Shown here: piece by piece, positions 1 to 9,343 of the stretch
Layout of the letters: every line of letters begins with the position of its first letter
How positions within the stretch are numbered: the stretch's first letter is position 1
Origin: Pelomonas sp. Root405
Lineage (GTDB): Bacteria > Pseudomonadota > Gammaproteobacteria > Burkholderiales > Burkholderiaceae_C
Length of the DNA: 64,000 nucleotides
Assembly: GCF_001425165.1 (NCBI RefSeq)
Contig: NZ_LMDU01000011.1
Coordinates: forward strand, 62,058-126,057
Direction of reading: 5' to 3'
Notes under the pieces: generated by a model
Databases searched by the model: none
The model's input: the letters and a program-made list of their open reading frames with translations, nothing else
Told to the model about the DNA's origin: nothing
Made by a program: the position numbers and the translations under genes

Positions 1-1093
1 TTGCGGCGGCGGGGGCAGCGCCATCGCTGCGCCCAGCCCCGCACCGGCTCCTGCACCCGCGCCGCCGCCGGCGCCGGCAGACATCCCGGCGCTCAAGACG
101 CACTTCGCCGGCCACTTCAAGTTCGGCATGGCCGCCGACCCGAACGGCTACAAGAACGCCGTCGCCAACCCCGTGATCCTCAGGCACGCCAACTCGATCA
201 CCGCGGAGAACTGCTTCAAGCCCGCCAACCTTGGCGCGTCGCCCGGCGTCTACAACTGGGCCGTGGCGGATGAGCTGGTGGCGTTCGCCGCCGCCAACGG
301 CATGGTCGTGCGTGGCCACACGCTGTGCTGGCATTCGCAGACGCCCGACTGGTTCTTCAACGGCACGGCGGCGGAGGTGCGCGCCCGGCTCGAAACCTAC
401 ATCCATGACGTGGTGACCCACTTCAAGGGCAAGGTGGCCTGCTGGGATGTCGTCAACGAATGCACCAGCGACGACGACGGCTCGGCGTACCGCAACTCCC
501 GCTGGCTGCAGATCCTCGGGCCGGGCTATATCGAGGTCGCGCTGCGCGCCGCCCGCGCCGCCGACCTCGACGTGAAGCTCTTCATCAACGACTACAGCAC
601 CGAGGACCCGGCCAAGCTGTCACGCCTGATGACCATCGTGGCCGACGTGCAGGCCCGCGGCGCACCGCTCGACGGCGTGGGCCACCAGCTGCACGTCAGC
701 ACCGCCTCGCCGACGGCCGCGAACGTCGACAACGCGCTGCGCAGCGTGGCGGCCAAGGGGCTCGTCAACCACGTCACCGAGCTGGACGTGTCGCTCTACA
801 ACGACCCCGGCGCCTGCTTCTCCAGCCGCACCGGCTGCGCGGCGGACATCACCGGCGACCCCACGCTGCTGGCCGCTGCGCTCAAGGCGCAGGCCCTGCA
901 GTACCGCACGCTGTTCAACGTCTTCAAGCAGCATCCCAGCCTGCAGAGCGTCACGACCTGGGGCATTGCCGACAACAGCACCTGGTTGTCGAGCTTTCCG
1001 ACCGTGCGCGGCAACCGGCCGCTGTTGTTCGACATGGCGGGCGCGCCGAAGTCAGCCGCCCGCGCGGTCACGGACGACGGCTACCAGCCTTGA
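1..1093 (+). CDS. Endo-1,4-beta-xylanase, GH10 family, lipoprotein (5' end outside window)
   Basis: This GH10 xylanase cuts the beta-1,4 backbone of xylan. The reading frame is already open at the left edge and begins with a Cys codon at bases 2-4 followed by GGGGS and a Pro/Ala-rich linker, as in a lipoprotein just after its lipobox cysteine, so only the signal peptide seems to be missing. The GH10 acid/base motif WDVVNE (Glu codon 458-460) and the nucleophile motif TELDVS (Glu codon 779-781) are both present, and the domain ends properly at about residue 360. Outer-membrane anchoring is inferred from the linker. Its last 26 bases overlap the convergent PEP-CTERM gene. The promoter lies outside the window. 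Confidence 0.93.
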   Translation, partial: CGGGGSAIAAPSPAPAPAPAPPPAPADIPALKTHFAGHFKFGMAADPNGYKNAVANPVILRHANSITAENCFKPANLGASPGVYNWAVADELVAFAAANGMVVRGHTLCWHSQTPDWFFNGTAAEVRARLETYIHDVVTHFKGKVACWDVVNECTSDDDGSAYRNSRWLQILGPGYIEVALRAARAADLDVKLFINDYSTEDPAKLSRLMTIVADVQARGAPLDGVGHQLHVSTASPTAANVDNALRSVAAKGLVNHVTELDVSLYNDPGACFSSRTGCAADITGDPTLLAAALKAQALQYRTLFNVFKQHPSLQSVTTWGIADNSTWLSSFPTVRGNRPLLFDMAGAPKSAARAVTDDGYQP

Positions 1094-1796
1094 GGCGCGC
1101 AGCGCCCAACACCATGCCGAGACCCGCCATCAGCAGGCCCAGGCTGGCCGGCTCGGGCACGGGTGTGGTGCTGAACGTGTCCAGCGCGAAGCCCGAACCG
1201 CCAGGGCCGGAGACCAAGATGCTGATGGCGTCGATGTCGGCCCAGTCCACTGGGCTGCTGTTGCCGGCGTCGTTGACGAAGGCGCTGAAGGGGATCAGCA
1301 CGGACTGCGCCTGCGAGGCGCCCAGCGCGGTGGCGAAGTCGGCCACGCTGCTGAATGTGCCGGGGCCGTGAGCGGTGATGACGGAGACTGTCAGCGACAT
1401 GGGCGCCGAGACGTAGCGGAAGTCGAGCCGGAAGGCGGCCTCGCTGAGCAGGTCGATGGACAAGTCCTGCCCCAGCTGGTTGGCCACGCCGTAGGTCAGG
1501 TTGGTGACCAGCGGCACGGCCGCATCGGCCAGCGTGAAGTAGGCGCCGGCCTGGATGGCCGCGAACGTGAACTTGCCGGCCTGCGCCACGCCGGGCTCGA
1601 TGCTGTTGGCCAGATAGCGCCCGCCGCCGGGCGCCTGCGCCGAGGGCAGATAGGTTTCGACAAACGGCGCAGCATCGGTCTGGATCAGGCCGGTGCCGTC
1701 GCTGAAGGTGTCCAGGATGGAGGCGGCCTGGGCGCTGCCGAGGGCAAGGGCGGCGGCGGCGGTCGCAATGCGGGCAGCAAGTTGCGGAAGGTTCAC
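1068..1796 (-). CDS. PEP-CTERM sorting domain protein
   Basis: This 242-aa secreted protein has an N-terminal signal peptide (residues 1 to about 24, ending AQA) and a C-terminal VPEPASLGLLMAGLGMVLG segment followed by Arg/Lys. That is the exosortase PEP-CTERM sorting signal: a PEP motif, one transmembrane helix and a basic tail. The central part is a beta-rich domain of no family I recognise. Such proteins are cleaved by exosortase and sent to the envelope or exopolysaccharide matrix; no exosortase is in this window. It converges on the xylanase gene and overlaps its end by 26 bases. The start ATG follows a GGAGCAT-type ribosome site. Confidence 0.85.
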   Translation of the reverse strand: MNLPQLAARIATAAAALALGSAQAASILDTFSDGTGLIQTDAAPFVETYLPSAQAPGGGRYLANSIEPGVAQAGKFTFAAIQAGAYFTLADAAVPLVTNLTYGVANQLGQDLSIDLLSEAAFRLDFRYVSAPMSLTVSVITAHGPGTFSSVADFATALGASQAQSVLIPFSAFVNDAGNSSPVDWADIDAISILVSGPGGSGFALDTFSTTPVPEPASLGLLMAGLGMVLGAARLKAGSRRP

Positions 1797-1895
1797 GGGG
1801 ATGCTCCTTGGCGTGGTTGGGATGGACGGCGTGCACTCGACACGCTCGACTCACTCCAACCAACGCAAGCCACAGCCAAGCCCGGACAGCGGGGA

Positions 1896-1913
1896 CCTCC
1901 ACGAACGTGGGGG
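1896..1913 (-). terminator. Possible hairpin terminator after acyl-CoA dehydrogenase
   Basis: CCTCCAC and GTGGGGG can pair around a GAAC loop, giving about 7 pairs including one G-T. The hairpin lies about 20 bases past the stop of the acyl-CoA dehydrogenase gene on the minus strand. There is no T-run, so its role as a terminator is only suggestive. Confidence 0.25.
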
Positions 1914-1932
1914 AGGCCCGCGAAGCGCCGCC

Positions 1933-3069
1933 TCAGCCCGCCGCCAGCGCGCGCCCGATCAGGATCTTCTGCACCTCGCTCGTGCCTTCGTAGATCTGCG
2001 TCACGCGCACGTCGCGGTAGATGCGCTCGACGGGGAAGTCGCTGAGGTAGCCATAGCCGCCGTGAATCTGGATGGCCTCGGAGCAGACCTTCTCGGCCAT
2101 CTCGCTGGCGAACAGCTTGGCCATGGCCGCCTCCTTCAGGCAGGGCCGGCCGGCATCCTTCAGGCTGGCGGCATGCCAGATCAGCTGGCGCGCGGCCTCG
2201 ATCTGGGTGGCCATGTCGGCCAGCTTGAACTGCACCGCCTGGTGGTTGAAGATGGGCTGGCCGAAGGTGACGCGGTCGCGGCTGTAGCGCAGCGCCGCCT
2301 CGAAGGCCGCGCGGGCCATGCCGACCGACTGCGACGCGATGCCGATGCGCCCGCCCTCCAGGCCCGACAGCGCGATCTTCAAGCCCTGGCCTTCTTCGCC
2401 CAGGCGGTTGGCCGCAGGGATGCGGCAGTTCTCGAACAGGATCTGGGCCGTGTCGCTGCTGTGCTGGCCCATCTTTTCTTCGATGCGCGCCACCGTGTAG
2501 CCGGGCGTGTGGGTCGGCACGACGAAGGCGCTGATGCCCTTCTTGCCTGCCGCCTTGTCGGTCACAGCCATGACGATGGCGATGTCGCCGTGCTTGCCGC
2601 TGGTGATGAACTGCTTGACGCCGTTGAGCACGTAGTCGTCGCCGTCCCGGACGGCCGTGGTGCGCAGGCCGCCGGCCTCGGAGCCGACGTGGGGCTCGGT
2701 CAGGCAGAAGGCGCCCAGCATGTCGCCGCGCGCCAGCGGTTTCAGGAAGCGCTCCTTTTGCTCGTCGTTGGCGAAGGCCATCAGGATGGAGCAGACGGGG
2801 CAGTTGTTGACGCTGACCACCGTGCTGGTGCCGCCATCGCCGGCCGCGATCTCTTCGAGGATGACGGCCAGGGCCAGGTAGTCCAGGCCGGCGCCGTCCC
2901 ATTCGGTCGGCACGGCGACGCCATAGCAGCCCAGCGCCGCCAAGCCCTTCAGCTGCTCGGCGGGGAATTGATGCGTCTTGTCCCAGGCCGCGGCATGGGG
3001 GGCGATCTCGGCCTGCACGAAGGCGCGGATGGCGTCTTGCACGGCGAGGTGGTCTTCGGGTAGCAGCAT
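1933..3069 (-). CDS. Acyl-CoA dehydrogenase
   Basis: This FAD-dependent acyl-CoA dehydrogenase (378 aa) introduces the alpha,beta double bond in acyl-CoA during beta-oxidation or a branched-chain/short-chain pathway. The family signature [12 protein letters not shown] lies near residue 128, and the C-terminal YEGTSEVQ carries the usual catalytic Glu. Length and motifs match short-chain enzymes. An upstream ATG at 3126 would add a basic, unconserved stretch; the ATG at 3069 begins [12 protein letters not shown] like the family and has AGAGG upstream, so I chose it. It lies downstream of a MaoC-like hydratase gene on the same strand (76-bp gap), which fits a lipid or acyl-CoA catabolic unit. 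Substrate chain length cannot be read. Confidence 0.9.
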   Translation of the reverse strand: MLLPEDHLAVQDAIRAFVQAEIAPHAAAWDKTHQFPAEQLKGLAALGCYGVAVPTEWDGAGLDYLALAVILEEIAAGDGGTSTVVSVNNCPVCSILMAFANDEQKERFLKPLARGDMLGAFCLTEPHVGSEAGGLRTTAVRDGDDYVLNGVKQFITSGKHGDIAIVMAVTDKAAGKKGISAFVVPTHTPGYTVARIEEKMGQHSSDTAQILFENCRIPAANRLGEEGQGLKIALSGLEGGRIGIASQSVGMARAAFEAALRYSRDRVTFGQPIFNHQAVQFKLADMATQIEAARQLIWHAASLKDAGRPCLKEAAMAKLFASEMAEKVCSEAIQIHGGYGYLSDFPVERIYRDVRVTQIYEGTSEVQKILIGRALAAG

Positions 3070-3145
3070 GATCAGCTCGACCTCTGGTTTGGGGGTGAGC
3101 CATTGTCCCTGCCGGCGCCCGATCACCGGCCTCTCGGGGCGGCGC

Positions 3146-3619
3146 TCAGGCGTCGGTTGACTTCACCAGCAGCGTGCCGCGCCCGACGACGCAAGGATGG
3201 GCGTTGCGCACCGTCGCGCGGCCATCCAAATGGGCCAGCCAGCCGCCGAGCGAGTTGTTCCACTCCACGCTCGCGACGCGCCAGTGCAGCACCAGCTCCT
3301 GCTCGGCGAACACCGGCGCCTTGAAGGCGAAGTTGAAGTTCAGGCAGAGCAGCTCGCGCTCCAGGCCGTCGTCGCTGCGCGAGAAGTGGCTGGCCACCAG
3401 GCCGATCATCTGTGCCGTGGTCTGCTGGCCGCTGGCGATGATCTCGCCGTGGCGGGCGCGCTGGGCGGCTTGCACATCGTGGTGCAGCGGGTTGGTGTCG
3501 CCCGTCAGCCGGGCAAAGGTGGCGATGTCTTCGCGCGTGAAGCGGACGACGCGCTCGCAGCTGTCCCCCACGCGGATCAGCGCGGTGGTCGTCGGGGCTT
3601 CGGCAACTGAGGTGTCCAT
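3146..3619 (-). CDS. MaoC-like acyl dehydratase (hotdog fold)
   Basis: This 157-aa protein has a single hotdog domain of the MaoC / (R)-specific enoyl-CoA hydratase type. The hydratase region is visible as FARLTGDTNPLHHD (about residues 36-49), carrying the Asp and His of the catalytic dyad. A G-E-I-I-A-S-G segment and a beta-strand-rich C-terminal half follow. It probably hydrates a trans-2-enoyl-CoA. The ATG at 3619 is preceded by AAGGA at good spacing, whereas the in-frame ATG at 3637 is not. It lies just upstream of the acyl-CoA dehydrogenase, in the same direction, which supports a shared acyl-CoA pathway. Confidence 0.8.
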   Translation of the reverse strand: MDTSVAEAPTTTALIRVGDSCERVVRFTREDIATFARLTGDTNPLHHDVQAAQRARHGEIIASGQQTTAQMIGLVASHFSRSDDGLERELLCLNFNFAFKAPVFAEQELVLHWRVASVEWNNSLGGWLAHLDGRATVRNAHPCVVGRGTLLVKSTDA

Positions 3620-3720
3620 GGGTCGATCCTTGCGCACGACGGCGCTCGAGCATGCGCTCAGAAAACAAGCAAGGCGAATGCCAGGACTGTGACGTTAGCG
3701 CAGCTGCATGACCCTTCGTG

Positions 3721-4386
3721 TCACCAATTCAGGCGCTGTCCGTCGTAGTTAAAGAAACTACCTGTGTCAGCCGGCTTGACGCTGGCCAGGACGGTGCGCA
3801 TGCCGGCGATGCTGGTTGCGGCGTCGATGTCGGCGCCCGAACCGCCCATGTCGGTGCGCACCCAGCCGGGGTGGAAGCTGATGACCGTCGCCTTGCCGGC
3901 CAGGGTCAAGGCCGTGTCCTTCATGACCGAGTTGACCGCCGCCTTGGAGGCGCGGTACAGCCAGCCCGCCGTGCCGGCACGCATGCCGATGGAGCCCATC
4001 TTGGACGAGATGATGGCCAGCCGCGCGCCCGGCGCCAGCGCGTCGACGAGCTGCGGCAGCAGGCGCATGGGGCCGAGCACATTGGTGTGCATGACGGCAT
4101 CGAAGTCGGTCTGCGTGGGCGTCTCCAGCCCGCTGGTGCCGGGGCCGTAGACGCCGGCGTTGATGACGACGACGTCAAAGCGTTCGCCGTCGATCTGCCA
4201 GGCCAGGCCAGACACGCTGGCGGCGTCGGCCACGTCGAGCTTCAGCACGCGGGCGCCGTGTTCGCGCAGGCGGTCCAGCGCCGCATCGTCGCGGGCGGTG
4301 GCGGTAATGCAGGCACCGGCCGCGCGGTACTGGCGGACGAATTCGAAACCCAGGCCGCGCGAGGCACCGATGATCAGGACATTCAT
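3721..4386 (-). CDS. SDR-family oxidoreductase (C-factor-like)
   Basis: This is a short-chain dehydrogenase of 221 aa with a Rossmann fold. The N-terminal GASRGLG motif binds NAD(P), DVAD lies near residue 52, NAG appears near residue 76, the catalytic Ser is in the IISSKMGS segment, and YRASK holds the catalytic Tyr and Lys. The closest named group by pattern is the C-factor/CsgA-like cytosolic SDRs; the substrate is unknown. The start ATG overlaps the stop of the upstream LysE gene by four bases, so the two are translationally coupled. Confidence 0.85.
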   Translation of the reverse strand: MNVLIIGASRGLGFEFVRQYRAAGACITATARDDAALDRLREHGARVLKLDVADAASVSGLAWQIDGERFDVVVINAGVYGPGTSGLETPTQTDFDAVMHTNVLGPMRLLPQLVDALAPGARLAIISSKMGSIGMRAGTAGWLYRASKAAVNSVMKDTALTLAGKATVISFHPGWVRTDMGGSGADIDAATSIAGMRTVLASVKPADTGSFFNYDGQRLNW

Positions 4387-5012
4387 GGCTTGGACAGGGC
4401 GAGTTTGGCGGCCAGCAGCGTGAAGAGCCCGGCCCCACCGAGGTTGAGGCTGCGTCCCACCCAGGGCCGCGGCCTGGCACGGCGCAGCGGCGCGACGAGG
4501 GCAATCAGCACCAGCATGAACAGCAAACCCTGCACGATGAACCAGCCGCCCAGGAACAGAAAAGCCAGCGTCTTGTCGGGCGCGGCGGGATCGATGAACT
4601 GCGGCAGCAGCGCCAGGAAGAACAGCGCCACCTTGGGGTTGAGCGCATTCGTGAAGAAGCCCTGGCGCGCGGTGCGCCAGAGCGAAGACGGCGCCGTCAC
4701 CTCGGCCGGCGACGACGCAGGCCGCAGCCCGGCCCGCGCCATGCCCCAGGCGACGTAGATCAGGTAGACGGCGCCCACGAGCTTGACGACCGTGAAGGCC
4801 CCGGCCGACGTCGCCAGCAGCGCCGCCAGGCCGAAAGCGGCGGCAAAAGTGTGCAGGACGCAGCCGGCCATGATGCCCACTGCCGCCGCCACGCCCTGGC
4901 GCCAGCCGCCGCGCAGCGTGCTGGCCACCGCATAGGCCATGTCGACGCCGGGCGTCGCGTTGAGCACCAAGACGGTGGCGGCAAACAGAGCCAGATCGTG
5001 GGTTCCAAGCAC
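4383..5012 (-). CDS. LysE/RhtB-family amino-acid exporter
   Basis: This 209-aa inner-membrane protein has about six hydrophobic helices. It carries the family's N-terminal PGVDMAYAV segment and the conserved NPKVALFFLALLPQF motif near residue 125. LysE/RhtB proteins export amino acids or their derivatives by proton antiport; the substrate here cannot be predicted. It starts three bases downstream of the thiolase stop on the same strand and overlaps the SDR gene by four bases, so thiolase, LysE and SDR probably form one transcript. Confidence 0.88.
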   Translation of the reverse strand: MLGTHDLALFAATVLVLNATPGVDMAYAVASTLRGGWRQGVAAAVGIMAGCVLHTFAAAFGLAALLATSAGAFTVVKLVGAVYLIYVAWGMARAGLRPASSPAEVTAPSSLWRTARQGFFTNALNPKVALFFLALLPQFIDPAAPDKTLAFLFLGGWFIVQGLLFMLVLIALVAPLRRARPRPWVGRSLNLGGAGLFTLLAAKLALSKP

Positions 5013-5015
5013 GGC

Positions 5016-6194
5016 TTAGAGCATTTCAACGGCCAGCGCCGTCGCTTCACCACCGCCGATGCACAGCGCCGCCATGCCCTTCTTCAGGCCACGCGTCTTC
5101 AGCGCGCCCAGCAGCGTGACGACGATGCGCGCGCCGCTGGCGCCGATGGGGTGGCCCAGCGCAACCGCGCCGCCATTCACGTTGACGATGTCGTGCGGCA
5201 GCTTGAACTCGGCCATGGCGGCCATCGTGACGGCGGCAAAGGCTTCGTTGACTTCCCACAGGTCCACATCCGCCGCCTGCCAGCCGGCCTTGGCCAGCGC
5301 CTTCTGGATGGCGCCGACCGGGGCGGTCGTGAACCAGTCGGGCGCCTGCGCATGCACCGAGTGGCTGACGATGCGCGCCACCGGCGTGAGGCCGCGCGCC
5401 TTGGCCGTGCTCTCGCGCATCAGCACCAGGGCCGCGGCGCCGTCAGAGATGCTGGACGACGTGGCCGCCGTGATGGCGCCGTCCTTCTTGAAGGCAGGCT
5501 TGAGCGACGGGATCTTGTCGAGCTTGGCCTTGAAGGGCTGCTCGTCGTACTTGACCACCGTGTCGCCCTTGGGGGAGCTGATCGTCACCGGCGCCATCTC
5601 CCAGTCGAAGGCGCCGCTCTCGTTGGCGGCCTTGGCGCGCTGGGTGGACGTGATGGCGTACTGGTCCATGGCCTCGCGGCTGAAGCTGTACTTGGACACG
5701 CACTGCTCGGCGAACACGCCCATGGCCTTGCCGCGCTCGTAGGCGTCTTCCAGGCCGTCGATGGCCATGTGGTCGTAGACGGCGGAGGCGCCGTACTTGA
5801 TGCCCTTGCGCGCGAACATCAGATGCGGCGCGTTGGTCATGCTCTCCATGCCGCCCGCCACGACGACCTCGGCCGAACCGGCCGCCAGCATGTCGTGGCC
5901 GAACATCATGGCGCGCATGCCGGAGCCGCACATCTTGCTGAGCGTCACGGCGCCGGCCGAGTCGGGCAGGCCGGCCTTGCGCATCGCCTGGCGGGCGGGC
6001 GCCTGGCCCTGCCCGGCCATCAGGCAGTTGCCCATCAGCACTTCATCAACGGCGTCTCCGGGGATGCCGGCGCGCTCGACGGCGGCCTTGATGGCGACGG
6101 CGCCCAGCTCCCAGCCGGCCAGGCCGGCGAAATCACCCAGCAGGCCGCCGATGGGGGTGCGGGCGGCGGAAACGATGACGATTGCATCGGACAT
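5016..6194 (-). CDS. Acetyl-CoA C-acyltransferase (thiolase)
   Basis: This thiolase (392 aa) catalyses condensation or thiolysis of acyl-CoA, as in acetoacetyl-CoA formation or beta-oxidation. The nucleophilic Cys lies in KMCGSGMRAMM (about residue 90), the His is in GHPIGASGARI, and the second Cys is in ALCIGGGEAT near the C terminus. Length and start (MSDAIVIVSAARTPIGG) match degradative/biosynthetic acetyl-CoA acetyltransferases. The ATG at 6194 has GGAG about nine bases upstream; the longer frame to 6314 adds unrelated sequence. It heads a thiolase-LysE-SDR unit. Confidence 0.93.
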   Translation of the reverse strand: MSDAIVIVSAARTPIGGLLGDFAGLAGWELGAVAIKAAVERAGIPGDAVDEVLMGNCLMAGQGQAPARQAMRKAGLPDSAGAVTLSKMCGSGMRAMMFGHDMLAAGSAEVVVAGGMESMTNAPHLMFARKGIKYGASAVYDHMAIDGLEDAYERGKAMGVFAEQCVSKYSFSREAMDQYAITSTQRAKAANESGAFDWEMAPVTISSPKGDTVVKYDEQPFKAKLDKIPSLKPAFKKDGAITAATSSSISDGAAALVLMRESTAKARGLTPVARIVSHSVHAQAPDWFTTAPVGAIQKALAKAGWQAADVDLWEVNEAFAAVTMAAMAEFKLPHDIVNVNGGAVALGHPIGASGARIVVTLLGALKTRGLKKGMAALCIGGGEATALAVEML

Positions 6195-6240
6195 GTCAGG
6201 ACTCCGTTGGTAGACGAAACCGGAATTGTGGCGCGAGGGC

Positions 6241-7041
6241 TCAACGCAGTGTCGAGGGCGGCACGATGCCGCAGTCGACCGGGCGGACATCCGGCTCCAG
6301 GCGTCGCACCGCACGGCAGAACTCGTTCCAGAAGCTGCGTGTCCACGCCGGGTGGCGCTGGGCGAATGCGGGCGCGGCCGGCATGAAATAAGCCATGCGC
6401 GCCACCGGGGGCGACCATTCCTGCAGACCGGCCCGCTGCCCAGGCGTCAGCGATTCGCGCGTGGTCAGCAGCAGGTCGAAGCGCTCGGCCAGCAGCATGG
6501 CGACCTCGCCATCGCGCGCCCCCACCGCCTCGACACGCCAGCCGCGCTCGCGGGCCAGCGCATCCTGCACCGATCCGCCGATGGCGCCGACGCGCCAGCG
6601 CTCGTCCAGGCGCCGCCCGTCCCAGCCGGGGTCCACCCGCGTGCCGGGGCGGCCATACAAGGCCAGGTGCCCGAACACAGGCGCCCAGGCGACGTCAGGC
6701 CGGGCCTGCGCGTCGAGCGGGAAGCTCAGCACCTTCAACCGGGCAGGCGTGACGCCGTAGAGCAGCGCGAAATCAATGCCGCCCTGCGACAGCGAGGCAC
6801 TGAGGCGGCGGCTGGGCAGGCGCAGCAACTCGCCCTTGCAGCCCAGGCGCTTGAGGGCGTCGCGCACGGCGTCGACCTCCCAGCCGGGCGGGTCCGCAAA
6901 GCGCTGACCATGTCCCATCAGGCCCGGCGGCGTGGCGCCGTCGTTGAAGCCGATGCGCAGCGGCTCGGGGCAGGCCGGGTCGGCGGCGGCGATGGCGCAA
7001 GCGCCCGCCAACAACAGTCCTGATCCCAGCCCGCGCCACAT
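6241..7041 (-). CDS. Periplasmic solute-binding protein, family 3-like
   Basis: This 266-aa protein has a signal peptide (residues 1 to about 20) and the two-lobed pattern of family-3 extracellular solute-binding proteins, with LRIGFNDGATPPG at the start of the mature form and a GAIGGSVQDALARERGW segment in lobe two. No permease or ATPase gene is adjacent. It may be an orphan binding protein, or an amino-acid-like sensor rather than part of a transporter. The ligand is unknown. Confidence 0.65.
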   Translation of the reverse strand: MWRGLGSGLLLAGACAIAAADPACPEPLRIGFNDGATPPGLMGHGQRFADPPGWEVDAVRDALKRLGCKGELLRLPSRRLSASLSQGGIDFALLYGVTPARLKVLSFPLDAQARPDVAWAPVFGHLALYGRPGTRVDPGWDGRRLDERWRVGAIGGSVQDALARERGWRVEAVGARDGEVAMLLAERFDLLLTTRESLTPGQRAGLQEWSPPVARMAYFMPAAPAFAQRHPAWTRSFWNEFCRAVRRLEPDVRPVDCGIVPPSTLR

Positions 7042-7078
7042 CGGCGAAGTTTAGGGGCCAGCCGTCATTGATCAGCGC

Positions 7079-7927
7079 TCAACGCCACAAGCGATAGGCC
7101 CAGAACGCCTCCTCGACCAGCATGCGACGGCGCAGCTCCTCCGGGCTGAAGCCGGTCAGCCGGCGCGTCTCGCGGCAAAGGTGGCTCTGGTCGGCGTAGT
7201 CGGTCTCGGCAGCGATGTCGGCCCAGTTGACGCCGGTGCCCGCGTCCGCCGCGGCCACCGCGTAGAAGGCGTTCTCAGCGCGGGATACCGCGCGCAGCTC
7301 GCGCATCGGCAGGCCCGCCCAGGCCTTGATGCGGCGCTCCAGCTGGCGCAGGCTGCGGCCCGCCGCGCTGGTGGCGGCGCGCACGGCAAGCGCCTCGGTC
7401 CAGACGGCGTAGCGGTGGCCCGGCCGCTGGGTGCCCAGCGCCTGCCAGCGCGGCACCAGGAAGTCTTCCAGCAGTTGCAGCCGCGTCGCGTCGTCGACAG
7501 CGGCCGACATTGCCGCCGCCCAGCCCAGCCAGTCGGCCGGCAGCACGTCGCGCGCGTCCACGACCTGGTTGACGAGCCGGTCCAGTGCAACACCGGTCAG
7601 TGCAGTGAAGGCGTCAGGCAGCAGCAGCAGCTTGAAGGCCCACATCTCGCCGGGGTTGCGCGTGTGCGTCGGCAGCGTGAAGGGCCCGCCGAACAGCACC
7701 GGCGCATGGCGGCGCTCGGGCGGCGGTGTCGAAAAGCCGGGCGTGGCCAGCCATTCGCTGTGGCCCTCGGCCCACCAGAACAGCATGACCAGCGGGGTGG
7801 CCGGGAAGTAGTTCTCGCGCTGCATCTCGTCGAGCTGGCGGCCCCGCGTGTCGCGCATCATCACGGCACGCACGCAGCCTGCAAGCACCAGCGGCGGCAG
7901 CCAGAGGCGGGTGCGCTCATCGATCAT
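7079..7927 (-). CDS. AraC-family transcriptional regulator
   Basis: This regulator (282 aa) ends in an AraC/XylS double helix-turn-helix. The second helix-turn-helix is recognisable as DIAAETDYADQSHLCRETRR followed by GFSPEELRRR (about residues 235-265). The N-terminal 180 residues are a poorly conserved sensor region rich in Trp. It is divergent from the cytochrome P450 gene with about 50 bases between the two starts, so it may control that gene; this is inferred from position only. Confidence 0.82.
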   Translation of the reverse strand: MIDERTRLWLPPLVLAGCVRAVMMRDTRGRQLDEMQRENYFPATPLVMLFWWAEGHSEWLATPGFSTPPPERRHAPVLFGGPFTLPTHTRNPGEMWAFKLLLLPDAFTALTGVALDRLVNQVVDARDVLPADWLGWAAAMSAAVDDATRLQLLEDFLVPRWQALGTQRPGHRYAVWTEALAVRAATSAAGRSLRQLERRIKAWAGLPMRELRAVSRAENAFYAVAAADAGTGVNWADIAAETDYADQSHLCRETRRLTGFSPEELRRRMLVEEAFWAYRLWR

Positions 7928-7978
7928 GCAAGCCAGTGTCGCATTCGTTCAAGACCCATCCGGCCACTCGAGCGCAGC

Positions 7979-9343
7979 ATGTCGGACATGACGACACTGA
8001 CCTGGAACGACCTCCCCGGCCACCCCACGCGATGGTGGGGACTGCCCGTGCTGGCCGCGATGCGGCGCGACTATCTGGCTGTCATTTCGGCGCAGCGGCC
8101 GCTGGGCGACCTGGTGCGCCAGCAGATCCTCGGCGAGCGCAGCGTCGATGTCTTCGACCCCGAACTGCTGCGTGCCGCCATGGTGGACCACGCCGACGCG
8201 CTGATCCGCTGGCAGCGCGGGCCCGAGGTGTTTGCGCAGCTGATGGGCCAGTCGGTGCTGGTGACCGAGGGCGCCACCTGGCAACGCCAGCGCCGCATGC
8301 TGATGCAGGCCTTCACGCCCAGGCGCGTGGCGGGCTACGCGGCGCTGATGACCGAGGCGGCGACGGCCGCGCTGGCCGAAGTGCGGGACGGCGAGGTGGC
8401 GATGGACACGCTGTTCAGCCACCTGACGATGGACGTCATCTCGCGCACGCTGTTCAGCACGCCCATCGGCGCTGACACGGCCGCGGCGGCCGACGCCGTG
8501 CAGGTGCTCAGCGAGGCCGCTCTGGCCGAGATGTTCTGGCCCGTCACCCTGCCCGACTGGCTGCCCCTGCCCGGCAAGGCCGCCAAGCGCCGCGCATCAC
8601 GGCTGATGCACGGCCTGCTGCGCGGGCATGTCGACGCGCGCCGGGCATCCGGCGACACCCAGCCCGACCTGCTCGGCATGCTGATCGCCCTGCGCGATGA
8701 AGCCACCGGCGAGGCGCTGTCGCCGGACGAGGTTTATGACCAATGCATGGTCAGCTTCCAGGCCGGCCACGAGACCAGCGCAACCGCCCTGCTGTGGTGG
8801 AGCTGGCTGCTGGCCGCCCACCCGCACGCACAGACGCAGGCGCGCGCCGAGGTCGGCGCGGTGCTGGCCGGCCGCGTGCCGACGGCCGACGACGCCAGCG
8901 CCCTGCCATTTCTCTCCGCCACGCTGAAGGAGGCGATGCGGCTGTATCCACCGGTGGCCGCCGTCATGACGCGGCGGCTGACGCGCGAGATCACGGTGGG
9001 CGGCGTGCGCCTGCCGGCGCGCACTCTCGTGCGCGTGACGCCCTGGCTGCTGCACCGCGACCCGCGCTGGTGGCCCGATGAGCCGCTGGCCTTCAAGCCC
9101 GCGCGCTTCATGGGCGACGCCGCGCATGCCATCCCGCGCGGCGCCTACATCCCCTTCGGCCTTGGCCCGCGCGTGTGCCTGGGCCAGCATTTCGCCGTGC
9201 TGGAGATGACGCTGATCGCGGCGCTGCTGCTGCAGCGCTTCGAGCTGGCGCCGACCGTCAACGCGGCGCCCAAACCGCGCATGGCCGTCACGCTGCGGCC
9301 TGACGGTGGCTTGAAACTCAAGCTGACGCGGAGGTCCGCATGA
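7979..9343 (+). CDS. Cytochrome P450
   Basis: This is a soluble bacterial P450 (454 aa) that would hydroxylate or otherwise oxidise a small hydrophobic substrate using electrons from a separate redox partner. The I-helix oxygen-binding motif is QAGHETSATA, the K-helix ExxR motif is KEAMRLYPP, and the haem loop FGLGPRVCLGQHF places the haem-ligand Cys at residue 400. The ATG at 7979 gives MSDMTTLTW; the longer open frame upstream runs through the divergent regulator and is not coding. The next gene overlaps the stop by four bases. No ferredoxin or ferredoxin reductase gene is nearby. The substrate is unknown. Confidence 0.93.
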   Translation: MSDMTTLTWNDLPGHPTRWWGLPVLAAMRRDYLAVISAQRPLGDLVRQQILGERSVDVFDPELLRAAMVDHADALIRWQRGPEVFAQLMGQSVLVTEGATWQRQRRMLMQAFTPRRVAGYAALMTEAATAALAEVRDGEVAMDTLFSHLTMDVISRTLFSTPIGADTAAAADAVQVLSEAALAEMFWPVTLPDWLPLPGKAAKRRASRLMHGLLRGHVDARRASGDTQPDLLGMLIALRDEATGEALSPDEVYDQCMVSFQAGHETSATALLWWSWLLAAHPHAQTQARAEVGAVLAGRVPTADDASALPFLSATLKEAMRLYPPVAAVMTRRLTREITVGGVRLPARTLVRVTPWLLHRDPRWWPDEPLAFKPARFMGDAAHAIPRGAYIPFGLGPRVCLGQHFAVLEMTLIAALLLQRFELAPTVNAAPKPRMAVTLRPDGGLKLKLTRRSA